64,000 bases of DNA from Bacillus gaemokensis (GCF_001590835.1 NZ_LTAQ01000001.1:989496-1053495); one strand, 5' to 3'. Shown: positions 1 through 8,665, counted from the first letter of the stretch. Notes: a model not told the origin generated them from the letters alone. Program-made: numbers and translations.

Positions 1-128
1 CCTCCTACAAATGTTGGAAATGTAGTTGGTGCTCCAGCTACAGATGTTGGAGACCCTCCTGCCGCTCCCCCCATCAACGCCTGCATTCCACCATATCCGT
101 GCGGTACATTATTATCCATCCCTTTCAT
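1..128 (-). CDS. N-terminal part of a Gly/Ala/Pro-rich unknown protein
   Basis: The gene runs off the left edge; about 42 N-terminal codons are visible. The ATG at 128 follows GAGGTG with a 6-nt spacer. The visible protein starts MKGMDNNVPHGYGGMQALMG and continues with Gly, Ala, Pro, Ser and Thr residues and no charged stretch. It lies downstream of leuS on the same strand, after the leuS terminator. The composition is of the kind seen in small spore-surface proteins, but that is only an impression; I do not recognise the family. Confidence 0.55.
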   Translation of the reverse strand, partial: MKGMDNNVPHGYGGMQALMGGAAGGSPTSVAGAPTTFPTFVG

Positions 129-237
129 TTCTTTCACCTCTTCTTCACAATTTAGCCTACCTTTGTTATCATATTTCACCCAAAAGAATAAGTGTTTGTC
201 TATGCGTGAATTCCACTCTTTTTCAGTTGTCTCAAAA

Positions 238-267
238 AAAGAGCAGCCCCTAAAAGGACTGCTCTTT
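238..267 (-). terminator. Intrinsic terminator of leuS
   Basis: A 9-bp stem (AAAGAGCAG / CTGCTCTTT) just after the leuS stop codon, followed by a T run when read on the minus strand. Confidence 0.85.
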
Positions 268-271
268 CATA

Positions 272-2680
272 TTAATTTGCAACGATATTAACAAGTTTTC
301 CAGGAACAACAATTACTTTACGAACTGTTTTCCCTTCAATTTGTTCTTTAATTGCCTCAAGGGCAAGTTGTTCCATTTCTTCTTTTGATGCATCTTTTTT
401 CATCGTTAGTTTCGCACGAACTTTACCCATAACTTGAACAACGATTTCTACTTCATCTTCTACAAGTTTAGACTCATCAAATGTTGGCCAATTTGCATAT
501 GAGATTGTTTCACTGTGTCCAAGCTTGCTCCAAAGTTCTTCCCCAAGGTGAGGTGCAACTGGTGCAATCATTTTCACGAAACCTTCCACATATTCTTTCG
601 GAAGTGTTTCTGCTTTATATGCATCGTTAATGAACATCATCATTTGAGAAATTGCAGTGTTAAAGCGAAGTTCTGCATAGTCTTCTGTTACTTTCTTCAC
701 TGTTTGATGATACGCTTTTTCAAGCTGTTTATTAGGTGCATCTGTGATTTTCTCACTTAGCTCATCGTTATCTTGAACGAATAGGCGCCATACGCGATCT
801 AAGAAGCGACGTGCTCCGTCAAGACCATTTTCAGACCAAGCAATTGAAGCATCTAATGGTCCCATGAACATTTCGTAAAGACGAAGTGTATCTGCCCCAT
901 GACTTGCAACGATATCATCAGGATTTACAACGTTACCTTTTGATTTACTCATTTTCTCGTTGTTTTCACCTAAAATCATACCTTGGTTAAATAGTTGTTG
1001 GAATGGCTCTTTCGTTGGAACCACACCGATATCATACAATACTTTATGCCAGAAACGAGCATATAGTAAGTGAAGTACAGCGTGCTCTGCACCGCCGATA
1101 TAAATATCAACTGGAAGCCATTGTTTTACTTTTTCAGGATCTACAAGTGCTTCGCTATTGTTTGGATCGATGTAGCGCAGGTAGTACCAGCAGCTACCAG
1201 CCCATTGCGGCATTGTGTTTGTTTCACGGCGACCTTTTTTACCAGTCTCAGGGTCTACAACATTTACCCACTCTTCGATGTTTGCAAGTGGTGATTCACC
1301 TGTACCAGACGGGCGAATGTTTTCTGTTTTCGGAAGAACTAATGGTAATTCTTCTTCTTTCACAGCTGTCATTGTGCCATCTTCCCAATGGATAACTGGA
1401 ATTGGCTCACCCCAGTAACGTTGACGGCTAAATAACCAGTCACGAAGACGGTATGTTACTTTTTGATTTCCTGCGCTTGTTACTTCAAGCCATTCAATCA
1501 TTTTTACAATTGCTTCTTCTTTATTTAGACCATCAAGGAATGCTGAATTTACGTGCGCGCCATCACCAGTATGAGCTTCTTTTGTGATGTCTCCGCCTTC
1601 TACAACTTCTTTCATCTGCAGCCCGAATGTTGTTGCGAACTCATAATCACGCTCATCGTGAGCTGGAACTGCCATTACAGCACCTGTTCCATAAGTCGCA
1701 AGAACATAATCAGCAATCCAGATTGGTAATTTCTCACCGTTTACTGGGTTAACTGCATAAGCACCAGTGAATACACCTGTTTTTTCTTTTGCAAGCTCTG
1801 TACGCTCTAAATCACTTTTCGTTTTTACAGAATCAATGTACGCTTCCACTGCATCTTTTTGATCTGCAGTTGTAATTTCTGCAACAAGCGCATGCTCTGG
1901 AGCAAGTACACAGTACGTCGCACCAAATAGTGTATCAGGACGCGTTGTGAAGACTGTAAACTTCTCTTCTGTACCGTCGATGCAAAAGTGTACTTCTGCC
2001 CCTTCAGAACGACCAATCCAGTTACGCTGCATATCTTTTAAGCTTTCTGGCCAATCAAGTTCATCTAAATCTTCAAGTAGACGATCTCCATACGCTGTAA
2101 TTTTTAACATCCATTGTCTCATTGGACGACGCTCAACTGGATGTCCACCGCGCTCACTCTTACCGTCGATTACTTCTTCGTTCGCAAGTACTGTCCCAAG
2201 TGCTGGGCACCAGTTTACCGGTACTTCATCAACGTAAGCTAAACCTTTTTCAAATAGCTTTAAGAAGATCCATTGTGTCCATTTATAGTAGTTTGGATCT
2301 GTTGTATTTACTTCACGATCCCAATCATAAGAGAAACCTAATGCTTTAATTTGGTTACGGAATGTGTTAATGTTTTTCTCTGTAAATTCTGCTGGGCTGT
2401 TTCCAGTATCAAGTGCATATTGCTCCGCTGGAAGACCAAATGCATCCCATCCCATTGGATGAAGAACATTGTAACCTTGAGCACGTTTCATACGAGATAA
2501 AATATCCGTTGCTGTATACCCTTCTGGATGTCCTACGTGTAAGCCTGCACCTGACGGATATGGGAACATATCTAGTGCGTAAAATTTCGGTTTTTCTGTT
2601 TCATCTGGCGTACGGAATGTTTTATTTTCTTCCCAATACGCTTGCCACTTCTTCTCAATTTCTTGATGATTAAAGCTCAT
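272..2680 (-). CDS. leuS: Leucyl-tRNA synthetase
   Basis: Class I aminoacyl-tRNA synthetase that charges tRNA-Leu in the cytosol. The start is ATG at 2680 ([12 protein letters not shown]), preceded by GGAGGATATCTC; the longer reading from 2698 has no ribosome binding site of its own. The 802-residue length is normal for Bacillus. The HIGH-type motif HVGH is at residues 48-51, and KMSKSKGN lies near residue 575. Between them is the CP1 editing region, with TTRPDTLFG and AVPAHDERD. The C-terminal anticodon-binding and small terminal domains are complete. Expression is under a T-box leader directly upstream. Confidence 0.98.
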   Translation of the reverse strand: MSFNHQEIEKKWQAYWEENKTFRTPDETEKPKFYALDMFPYPSGAGLHVGHPEGYTATDILSRMKRAQGYNVLHPMGWDAFGLPAEQYALDTGNSPAEFTEKNINTFRNQIKALGFSYDWDREVNTTDPNYYKWTQWIFLKLFEKGLAYVDEVPVNWCPALGTVLANEEVIDGKSERGGHPVERRPMRQWMLKITAYGDRLLEDLDELDWPESLKDMQRNWIGRSEGAEVHFCIDGTEEKFTVFTTRPDTLFGATYCVLAPEHALVAEITTADQKDAVEAYIDSVKTKSDLERTELAKEKTGVFTGAYAVNPVNGEKLPIWIADYVLATYGTGAVMAVPAHDERDYEFATTFGLQMKEVVEGGDITKEAHTGDGAHVNSAFLDGLNKEEAIVKMIEWLEVTSAGNQKVTYRLRDWLFSRQRYWGEPIPVIHWEDGTMTAVKEEELPLVLPKTENIRPSGTGESPLANIEEWVNVVDPETGKKGRRETNTMPQWAGSCWYYLRYIDPNNSEALVDPEKVKQWLPVDIYIGGAEHAVLHLLYARFWHKVLYDIGVVPTKEPFQQLFNQGMILGENNEKMSKSKGNVVNPDDIVASHGADTLRLYEMFMGPLDASIAWSENGLDGARRFLDRVWRLFVQDNDELSEKITDAPNKQLEKAYHQTVKKVTEDYAELRFNTAISQMMMFINDAYKAETLPKEYVEGFVKMIAPVAPHLGEELWSKLGHSETISYANWPTFDESKLVEDEVEIVVQVMGKVRAKLTMKKDASKEEMEQLALEAIKEQIEGKTVRKVIVVPGKLVNIVAN

Positions 2681-2725
2681 GAGATATCCTCCATTCAAAT
2701 TCTATTTATTTTCACCGCCTAAAAT

Positions 2726-3052
2726 ACAAAAAACCTCTCATCCCTAGAAAGGGACGAGAGGTTATAGATTCCCGCGGTACCACCCTAAATTAATGTAATA
2801 AAGGATGTTCAAAACGTTCGGTAAAGATCGCTACCCGATTTCTTTATCCTCCTTTTTGAACAAGCACTAATACATACATTCGCTTAGATCCGTAACGTGG
2901 ATTAACGGCAATTGCTACTAAAGATTTCACAACTGCAACTCAAAGGCGAGTTCATAACGAAACGTGGATTGACTTGCACCGACCGTCAACTCTCTAAACC
3001 AGCTTCTATTACTACTACTCCTTCTCACTGTTATTACACATATGAGTTAATT
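2726..3052 (-). promoter_or_regulatory. T-box leader of leuS (tRNA-Leu sensing)
   Basis: Read on the minus strand, the leader carries the T-box core AGGGTGGTACCGCGGGAA (complement of about 2770-2787). Next comes a strong terminator hairpin (stem around 2732-2763, CCTCTCGTCCC pairing with GGGATGAGAGG) and a U run. The region at about 2940-2955 reads GAACTCGCC, so the likely specifier is CTC (Leu) at 2950-2948. Uncharged tRNA-Leu should stabilise the antiterminator and allow leuS transcription. The outer limit near 3052 is set by the predicted transcription start. Confidence 0.92.
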
Positions 3053-3058
3053 AAATAT

Positions 3059-3087
3059 ATTCTAAAACATGTTACATGTTCCGTCAA
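3059..3087 (-). promoter_or_regulatory. SigA-type promoter of the leuS leader
   Basis: On the minus strand, TTGACG (complement of 3082-3087), a 17-bp spacer and TAGAAT (complement of 3059-3064). The spacer holds the short palindrome ACATGT twice. The -35 box lies directly at the stop codon of the upstream MFS gene, and I see no terminator between them, so some read-through from that gene into the leader is likely. Confidence 0.75.
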
Positions 3088-3088
3088 A

Positions 3089-4282
3089 CTAAACTGCAAT
3101 TTTTTCTTCTGCTGTTTCTTCAACTTTTACTCGTTTATCATAAATACTCGTTGCTATAAGCGCTACTACAAGCATTACCATGATTGCTATAAACAATACT
3201 TCCATATTGTATATGTCAACAATCGCTCCGCCGACAACAGGTCCGAACATTTTCCCAACAGTTGCTGCACTATTTACAACACCTTGATAAAAACCGAGCT
3301 TATCATTCGGTGCAAGGATGTTCGCAATTGTTGGAACTGCTGGCCATACGAATAATTCACCAATTGTTAATGTCACCATTGCAACAAGGAACATTGTAAA
3401 TTGCTGCGCTTGGCTAAGTACAATAAACGACACTGCAAAAATACCGATTCCAATCATAATTTGTTGTTTTAAAGAACGCTTCATCGCCCGAATCATCATA
3501 CTTACTAGTGGCTGTGCACAAACAATCATCGCTCCGTTTATTGTCCATAATAAACTATAATGACGAAGGCTAATATTTAACTCTTGCATATGCGTCGCAA
3601 TAGCTCCTTGCCACTGTACATATGTAACCCAGCATAAAGCATATGCGACACATACGATAAGAAGCGCCTTGAATCCTGGTGTAAGTGACCAACCTTTTGT
3701 CTTTTCTTCTTTTACTTCTACACTCTTATCTTTCTTATCTTCCATACCTCGGAATCCAATAAAAGCAATTAAGAAGAAAATAAAGTATAAAATAAAGTTC
3801 GCTAAGAAAATATAATCAAAACGATAAGAAGCAACTAAACCACCGCACGCTGTTCCAATAGCGATCCCAACGTTTTGCCCGACATACATCGCATTAAATG
3901 CTCTCCGCCCGCCTTCTGGCCAAACCGTACCAACCATCGCATACATCGACGGGAATACCATTCCAGAACCAAAGCCAATTAACGCAAGCCATACAACATA
4001 CAATGGCCAGCCATGGAAGAATACAAGACCTAAAATCGATACTAGTGTAATAACAATTCCTACTAAAATGGATTTATATCCGCCCCATTTATCAAATAAA
4101 ACACCGCCGAGTAAATTACCAATTACCCCAGTTAGTGAGTTAATCATTAATACCATTCCGGCTACAGACAATGATTTTCCTAAATGATCATGTAAATAAA
4201 TTGTATTAAAAGGCCATAAAAAAGAAGCACCCGTGACATTAATGATCATCCCAGCTACTAATAGCCATACTTTCCTTGGCAT
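3089..4282 (-). CDS. MFS transporter, DHA1-type
   Basis: A 397-residue integral membrane protein with about 12 predicted transmembrane segments, in the size range of drug/proton antiporters. The start is ATG at 4282 (MPRKVWLLVAG), chosen because GGAGGGGAAACT precedes it; the longer frame from 4357 runs into the promoter. Conserved MFS elements include the loop between TM2 and TM3, GGVLFDKWGGYKSI, which matches the G-x-x-x-D-R/K-x-G pattern, and the GP-rich segment GPVVGGAIVDIYN. The tail is charged (KRVKVEETAEEK). The substrate cannot be told. It is transcribed toward leuS from its own promoter. Confidence 0.88.
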   Translation of the reverse strand: MPRKVWLLVAGMIINVTGASFLWPFNTIYLHDHLGKSLSVAGMVLMINSLTGVIGNLLGGVLFDKWGGYKSILVGIVITLVSILGLVFFHGWPLYVVWLALIGFGSGMVFPSMYAMVGTVWPEGGRRAFNAMYVGQNVGIAIGTACGGLVASYRFDYIFLANFILYFIFFLIAFIGFRGMEDKKDKSVEVKEEKTKGWSLTPGFKALLIVCVAYALCWVTYVQWQGAIATHMQELNISLRHYSLLWTINGAMIVCAQPLVSMMIRAMKRSLKQQIMIGIGIFAVSFIVLSQAQQFTMFLVAMVTLTIGELFVWPAVPTIANILAPNDKLGFYQGVVNSAATVGKMFGPVVGGAIVDIYNMEVLFIAIMVMLVVALIATSIYDKRVKVEETAEEKIAV

Positions 4283-4328
4283 AGTTTCCCCTCCTATTCT
4301 GTTTTTTCGTTCTACCCATAATAGTAAA

Positions 4329-4357
4329 ATTGTAGTCGTTTTTATATAGGAAGGCAA
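4329..4357 (-). promoter_or_regulatory. Promoter of the 3089-4282 MFS gene
   Basis: On the minus strand, TTGCCT (complement of 4352-4357), a 17-bp spacer and TACAAT (complement of 4329-4334), about 47 bp upstream of the ATG. Confidence 0.6.
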
Positions 4358-4400
4358 CTGATTAATAGTTGATGAAATTCAGATAATAGTACCCACAACA

Positions 4401-4430
4401 AAATCCGCCTCTGCGTAGAGAGACGGATTT
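4401..4430 (-). terminator. Terminator between the two MFS genes
   Basis: Stem AAATCCG / CGGATTT directly after the stop of the 4435-5592 gene. On the minus strand the T run is short (TTTTGTTGT); the hairpin is also followed by CTTTTT on the plus strand. Confidence 0.6.
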
Positions 4431-4434
4431 CTTT

Positions 4435-5592
4435 TTAACGCTTTTTCTTTTCTTTTACATAATCTATATAAACCAAAACAGCTACAAAAATAAAGCTTAT
4501 ACTAATAATCCGGAAGATCATCTCTAAACTTATCCATTTCGCTACAATTCCTAATGCAAATGCACTAATCCCAACGCCAACATCAAAACTTGAAAAGAAG
4601 GTTGCATTTGCCGCTCCGCTTTTTTCTGCGCTAACCTTTTGCACCGCCCACGTTTGTAAACAGGGCATAACCGTTCCGTAACCTGCCCCAAATAAAATCG
4701 CTGCAATAATAAGATACAAATTATTTGTCGCATAAGATAACATAACAAACGATAGAAATCCTAATATTGCTGAGACGATAATAATCGACCAAGGCCCTTT
4801 TTTGTCGTACCATTTTCCCGTAAAGGGACGTAGTAAAGTTGAAACAATTGCATTAACTAGAAAGAATAGAAAGATGTGATCCAATCCTTTTTGTTTTCCA
4901 AAAAGAACTAAAAAAGTAAGAATCGCTCCAAAACCGAGTGTTGTAATAACTGCTAGTAACGCTTGGAACCATACTTCTTTTTCAAAGATCATCTCAAAAA
5001 AGCGAAATGGTTGTTTATCACGCTTTACAGGAGTAGGAGCATGAACAAATAAAAGCATAATAGTTGCTAGTAAACTAAGTGTTGCTGACGACAAAATTAA
5101 AATCTCAAAAGAAAAAGTATTGTAAATAAAAATCCCTATACTTGATGCAATAATAGCTCCGACCGTTGTAGAAACAGAAAAATATCCCATTCCCTCTCCT
5201 AATCGCTTACTAGGAATTAAATCTACCGCTATTGTACTATTAGCTGTTGTTGATACGCCCCATGCAGCGCCGTGAAAAATCCGTACAAGTAAAAACAGCC
5301 ATACAATATTCAGAAACGGATATATACATATAATACTTAGTAAAGCTACACTTGCGCCAATCGCTAAGCTTTTCCCTTTATTATCGATTAAATAGTATCC
5401 TACAAATGGTCTAATGAATACCGCACCTACCGTAAACAACGTTGTCACTAAGCCTACTTGAACTGAAAAGGCCTTCATACTTATTAAATAAGCTGGCAAA
5501 ATAGGGAGTATCATTTCAAACCCGATAAACACAAAAAAATTACTAAGAAATAAACAAATAAATGATCGATTAAATATTTTTTGATTTTCCAT
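4435..5592 (-). CDS. MFS efflux transporter behind a leader-peptide attenuator
   Basis: 385 residues with about 12 transmembrane segments; a major-facilitator drug-efflux type protein. The N-terminus (FIGFEMILPILPAYL) and the TM2-3 loop (RPFVGYYLIDNKGK) fit the DHA1 group. The ATG at 5592 has GCGAGG with a 9-nt spacer. That ribosome binding site is partly buried in a 10-bp hairpin whose other arm lies at the end of a 19-codon upstream ORF, so translation is probably inducible by ribosome stalling on that ORF. Antibiotic-induced expression is known for other Bacillus and staphylococcal resistance genes built this way; the inducer and substrate here are unknown. Confidence 0.88.
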   Translation of the reverse strand: MENQKIFNRSFICLFLSNFFVFIGFEMILPILPAYLISMKAFSVQVGLVTTLFTVGAVFIRPFVGYYLIDNKGKSLAIGASVALLSIICIYPFLNIVWLFLLVRIFHGAAWGVSTTANSTIAVDLIPSKRLGEGMGYFSVSTTVGAIIASSIGIFIYNTFSFEILILSSATLSLLATIMLLFVHAPTPVKRDKQPFRFFEMIFEKEVWFQALLAVITTLGFGAILTFLVLFGKQKGLDHIFLFFLVNAIVSTLLRPFTGKWYDKKGPWSIIIVSAILGFLSFVMLSYATNNLYLIIAAILFGAGYGTVMPCLQTWAVQKVSAEKSGAANATFFSSFDVGVGISAFALGIVAKWISLEMIFRIISISFIFVAVLVYIDYVKEKKKR

Positions 5593-5603
5593 ATCGTGAT
5601 TCC

Positions 5604-5636
5604 TCGCTTCTAAATTGTTTTTTAACTTAGAAGCGA
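5604..5636 (-). promoter_or_regulatory. Hairpin sequestering the MFS ribosome binding site
   Basis: Perfect 10-bp inverted repeat: TCGCTTCTAA (minus-strand reading of 5636-5627) and TTAGAAGCGA (5613-5604), with a 13-nt loop. The second arm contains the first four bases of GCGAGG, the ribosome binding site of the gene starting at 5592. The first arm overlaps the last codons of the leader ORF, so a ribosome stalled there would open the hairpin. Confidence 0.75.
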
Positions 5637-5681
5637 CCAGATCACTGAAACGTTTTTCAATTGTCTTAGTCTTTTAGCCAA
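5622..5681 (-). CDS. Leader peptide, 19 residues
   Basis: TTG start at 5681, preceded by GAGGG with an 8-nt spacer, then 19 codons and TAA. The product reads MAKRLRQLKNVSVIWSLLS. It is basic at the N-terminus and hydrophobic at the end. It ends 29 nt before the start of the MFS gene, and its last codons form one arm of the hairpin that covers the MFS ribosome binding site. A second inverted repeat (TTCAATTG / CAATTGAA, 5656-5686) includes the leader start itself. Position, ribosome binding site and hairpin overlap fit a translational attenuator; the peptide matches none that I know. Confidence 0.65.
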   Translation of the reverse strand: MAKRLRQLKNVSVIWSLLS

Positions 5682-5711
5682 TTGAATCACCCTCTCTCGT
5701 TCACATTACAA

Positions 5712-5739
5712 TCTATATCAAAACATCGTTTTAACTCAA
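5712..5739 (-). promoter_or_regulatory. Promoter of the attenuator-MFS transcript
   Basis: On the minus strand, TTGAGT (complement of 5734-5739), a 16-bp spacer and TATAGA (complement of 5712-5717). Transcription would start near 5705, giving a leader of about 113 nt before the MFS ATG, enough for the leader ORF and hairpin and little else. Confidence 0.6.
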
Positions 5740-5745
5740 AATAAA

Positions 5746-5782
5746 AATCCCGTATTAAAAATAACACTTTTAATACAGGATT
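5746..5782 (-). terminator. Terminator of the khtT-khtU operon
   Basis: Near-perfect 15-bp stem (AATCCTGTATTAAAA pairing with TTTTAATACGGGATT on the minus strand, one mismatch), followed by a T-rich tract. It lies about 120 nt beyond the khtU stop and just upstream of the next promoter. Confidence 0.75.
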
Positions 5783-5902
5783 CTACTCTATATAATCATT
5801 CTTGGCAACTTCCTTTCGTATCCATTTAAGAATGAATAACCTATCCAATTTAAAGTTTTTTGAACTAACTTCTATAACGCTGGAATCGTTCCCTTATAAA
5901 AA

Positions 5903-7126
5903 TCATCCAACTTCTTTTTTCCGTTTTGCACTTTCTTTAGAGCTCCATTTAAATATTTTGTCCAATAGAGAATATATTCTTGCAGATTCCTTCGTTAGTA
6001 AAGGCCCTAACGATGCCAATATTAAAACATATAAAGCTGAAAATGGTTTAATTGTTGCCATTAAGCCACCAGCTATTCCAATATTAGCGACAATAATGGA
6101 GAATTCTCCGCGTGATACAAGAGTTAATCCAATATTCGTAGAAGCCTTATGTGATAACCCAGCTTTACATCCAGCAATCATTCCAGCTGTAAAGTTACCG
6201 ATGATAGTTATCAAAACCGCTCCTAAAGTTAGCCAAACAGCTCCACCTAACGAAAAAGGATCTATACTTAAACCGAAGCTGAAGAAGAATATAGCTCCAA
6301 AGAAATCACGAAACGGAACGACAAGATGCTCAATGCGGTCACTATGCTCTGTTTCAGAAAAGACAAGTCCTAATAATAAAGCACCAATCGCCTCAGCAAC
6401 ATGGATTGTTTCTGAGAATCCAGCGACGAAGAACAAAATTGCGAATATTACGATAATAAAGATTTCATTAGACGAAATATCCAGCACTTTATTCAAGAAC
6501 GGCGTAGCTTTTCTAGCAATCACAAAGAATAACAACATGTATCCTAATGCAATTAAAACAGATGTCAGAGCTCCTACAAATGAAGTCGCACCTCCGAGTA
6601 CTAAGCCTGAAACGACAGATAAATATACTGCTAAAAAGATATCATCAAACATAATGATCCCTAATATTAGCTCTGTTTCTTTATTACCTGTTCTTCTCAA
6701 ATCAACAATTACTTTCGCTACAATTGCACTTGATGAGATTGTAATAATTCCGGCAATAATTAATGTTTCTAATAGAGGAAAACCCATTACATATCCATAA
6801 AGTAAACCTAATGTAAAATTAAGTGATATGTGAATAGTGCCTCCAATGGCGATTGATTTTCCTGATTTAATTAACTTTTTCATTGAGAATTCTAACCCTA
6901 AATAAAACAGGAGGAATATGACACCAATACGGCCTAGGAAAGCAATGACTTCTCCACTTTCAATGAACCTTAAGTCTATAATTCCTAAATCTGGGGCATG
7001 TGGTCCCACTAACATACCGAGGATAATGAGAAACGGAATAATCGAAAACTTTAGTCTTGCAGCAAGGATGGCCGCAAATGCCACTAATACTAACGCAGTT
7101 CCAACTTCAAAAATTAAAGTATCCAT
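5903..7126 (-). CDS. khtU: K+/H+ antiporter membrane subunit
   Basis: A 407-residue CPA2-family cation/proton antiporter with about 12-13 transmembrane segments (PF00999-type fold). It is the length of B. subtilis KhtU (YhaU), which expels potassium in exchange for protons. It starts with ATG at 7126, 3 nt after the end of khtT, so the two are translationally linked. Helix-rich segments such as GLEFSMKKLIKSGKS, AIGALLLGLVFSETEH and LVSRGEFSIIVANIGIAGG match this family. The soluble regulator KhtT upstream gates the channel in the known system. A long open frame on the opposite strand (5802-6800) is only its shadow. Confidence 0.93.
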   Translation of the reverse strand: MDTLIFEVGTALVLVAFAAILAARLKFSIIPFLIILGMLVGPHAPDLGIIDLRFIESGEVIAFLGRIGVIFLLFYLGLEFSMKKLIKSGKSIAIGGTIHISLNFTLGLLYGYVMGFPLLETLIIAGIITISSSAIVAKVIVDLRRTGNKETELILGIIMFDDIFLAVYLSVVSGLVLGGATSFVGALTSVLIALGYMLLFFVIARKATPFLNKVLDISSNEIFIIVIFAILFFVAGFSETIHVAEAIGALLLGLVFSETEHSDRIEHLVVPFRDFFGAIFFFSFGLSIDPFSLGGAVWLTLGAVLITIIGNFTAGMIAGCKAGLSHKASTNIGLTLVSRGEFSIIVANIGIAGGLMATIKPFSALYVLILASLGPLLTKESARIYSLLDKIFKWSSKESAKRKKEVG

Positions 7127-7129
7127 CGA

Positions 7130-7627
7130 CTACGAATCACCTCCTGCCGAAAGTACTTCCTTAATGATTCTTTTAATTTCGTGCCTTTCCCCTGATAATA
7201 CCAACATATCACCAGCATCAATAATAGAATCTGGGCCTGGATTAAAAAATTTCTTCATATTCTTCTTCAAAATAGCAATGACAGTTACGTTATACGTTTT
7301 TCTAATAGCTAAACTACCGATTGTTTGCTGAACCGCTGGCGCATTATTCTCCACTTTAAACCACTCAATCGATAATCCTTCAAACGCCATTTCAATCGTA
7401 TCTAAAGCTTGCGGTCTGTATACCATTCCGCCTAATATGGCAGCGATTTGTCTCGCTTCAGAGTCACGAAGAGAAATGCTTGAAACACTTTCTTCATGAT
7501 CAGCATCAAAATGATACATTTCTCTTCGCCCATCATCGTGAATAACGATAACCATTTTTTCATTACTTTTTGTTATGACTTCAAATTTACATCCGATACC
7601 CGGAAGTTCGCTTTCTCTAATATTCAT
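7130..7627 (-). CDS. khtT: K+/H+ antiporter regulatory subunit
   Basis: A 165-residue cytosolic protein ending in a TrkA-C (RCK_C) domain (about residues 85-165: NVTVIAILKKNMKKF ... DMLVLSGERHEIKRI). B. subtilis KhtT is the same length; there it binds KhtU and confers pH and c-di-AMP sensitivity. I chose ATG 7627 (MNIRESELPGIG), which has AGGAGG 7 nt upstream; an in-frame ATG at 7633 sits too close to the same site. The start MNIRESELPGIG-x-KFE closely matches KhtT as I remember it. Confidence 0.92.
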   Translation of the reverse strand: MNIRESELPGIGCKFEVITKSNEKMVIVIHDDGRREMYHFDADHEESVSSISLRDSEARQIAAILGGMVYRPQALDTIEMAFEGLSIEWFKVENNAPAVQQTIGSLAIRKTYNVTVIAILKKNMKKFFNPGPDSIIDAGDMLVLSGERHEIKRIIKEVLSAGGDS

Positions 7628-7669
7628 ATTCATGCCTCCTAAAAATTTTTTAGTTAAGGCTCTTCCCAT

Positions 7670-8236
7670 TTATAAATCTACATCAATTTCTGTTTTAAAC
7701 TTTTCATCTTTCGAGATCCCTAAATACTTTAATGTTTCTGATGGAGTCGCATGATGAAAATGCTTTTGAAGAAGCGCAATCGCTATTCCTCTTTTATACG
7801 CATGGAATCCAAATGTTTTTCGCATTGAGTTCGTTCCAATTTTACCTGGAATTCCAATCGCTTCAGCAGCACGATGAATTACACGATAAGCTTGTTGGCG
7901 CGTAATTGGATTTGATGTTTTATTAGACTGGAATACGTAATTTTTCATCTCACTAGTAGTAGATTGTACGTATTCTAAAAGCGCTTCTTTTACTTTTGTA
8001 TTTAAATAAATATCTTGTTTAAATTTTTCATCTTTCACAGGAAGAGAATAAAAATCTTTAACAGTTCCATCTTCATTTAATACATCTTCAAATTTAATGC
8101 TTAGTAGTTCTGTAATTTTTAGTCCCGTATTAATTCCAATAACAAATAATAGATAATCTCGCTGCGAATGCTCTTTTAAATATTTTTTCATAGCTTCAAT
8201 TTGCTCTATATCTTTTAATGCCTCTACAACTTCCAT
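7670..8236 (-). CDS. Short tyrosine-recombinase-like protein, active site degenerate
   Basis: 188 residues corresponding to the catalytic half of a phage-integrase/XerC-type recombinase, with no SAM-like core-binding domain in front. The nucleophile-like Tyr is present (HATPSETLKYLGI), as is the second Arg (NSMRKTF). However, the first catalytic Arg (normally G-x-R-I-S-E) is Lys in GLKITELLSI, and the His of the H-x-x-R box is Asn. Loss of two of the core residues argues against normal recombination activity. It ends 43 bp before the khtT start on the same strand and may be co-transcribed with khtTU. It may be a DNA-binding or structural derivative. Confidence 0.8.
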   Translation of the reverse strand: MEVVEALKDIEQIEAMKKYLKEHSQRDYLLFVIGINTGLKITELLSIKFEDVLNEDGTVKDFYSLPVKDEKFKQDIYLNTKVKEALLEYVQSTTSEMKNYVFQSNKTSNPITRQQAYRVIHRAAEAIGIPGKIGTNSMRKTFGFHAYKRGIAIALLQKHFHHATPSETLKYLGISKDEKFKTEIDVDL

Positions 8237-8345
8237 ACATGTATTCTCCTCATCTTATGAACGGTAATTTTTCTAACTATCTTGTTCATTTTACCTTATC
8301 ATGCTAGAGGATTTCCATGTATTATCCATTATTGAAACTTTTATG

Positions 8346-8534
8346 TTACACAACTGGCGCAATACACTTTAATATACCGAAAAATTCTGGATATTCATGA
8401 TTTGGAAATTTACTATTATACAAATATGTTACAACTAGAAAAATAACGAGAGATATGGATGAAAATAGTACAGCCTCTTTCGATCTCAACATTATACCTA
8501 TAACTTCAAGTAAAGATCCGTCTTCATTTTGCAA
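8346..8534 (-). CDS. Small single-pass membrane protein, unknown
   Basis: 62 residues from a TTG start at 8534, with AGGAGG 8 nt upstream. One hydrophobic helix lies at about residues 22-43 (AVLFSSISLVIFLVVTYLY), with a short acidic N-terminus and a C-terminal tail containing one Cys. I recognise no family. Its upstream region holds a perfect 14-bp inverted repeat, so it is probably regulated. No terminator is obvious before the recombinase-like gene, 109 bp further on. Confidence 0.6.
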   Translation of the reverse strand: MQNEDGSLLEVIGIMLRSKEAVLFSSISLVIFLVVTYLYNSKFPNHEYPEFFGILKCIAPVV

Positions 8535-8587
8535 ATGGTTTTCCTCCTTTCAGTTGCTATCATTGAATCCCTCCTTATTATTCTCTT

Positions 8588-8629
8588 TATGTTACTTAAT
8601 TATATAATATACTACAATTAAGTAACATA
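8588..8629 (-). promoter_or_regulatory. Perfect 14-bp inverted repeat in promoter region
   Basis: TATGTTACTTAATT at 8588-8601 and its exact reverse complement at 8616-8629, with a 14-bp AT-rich centre containing ATATAATAT. It sits 54 bp upstream of the TTG at 8534. Two half-sites around a -10-like core look like an operator for a dimeric repressor (ATGT/ACAT ends resemble PadR-type sites), but the regulator is not in the window. Confidence 0.6.
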
Positions 8630-8665
8630 ACAAGGGTTTTTTATCATTTTTCTGAAAACACAATA

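Noticed and set aside
5802-6800. 332-codon open frame on the plus strand
   Set aside because: Exactly antisense to khtU, which has clear family motifs and a ribosome binding site; the antisense protein has no sensible features.
7670-8236. Prophage or integrative element marked by an integrase
   Set aside because: No other phage or mobility genes, no att-like duplications, and the catalytic residues are lost.
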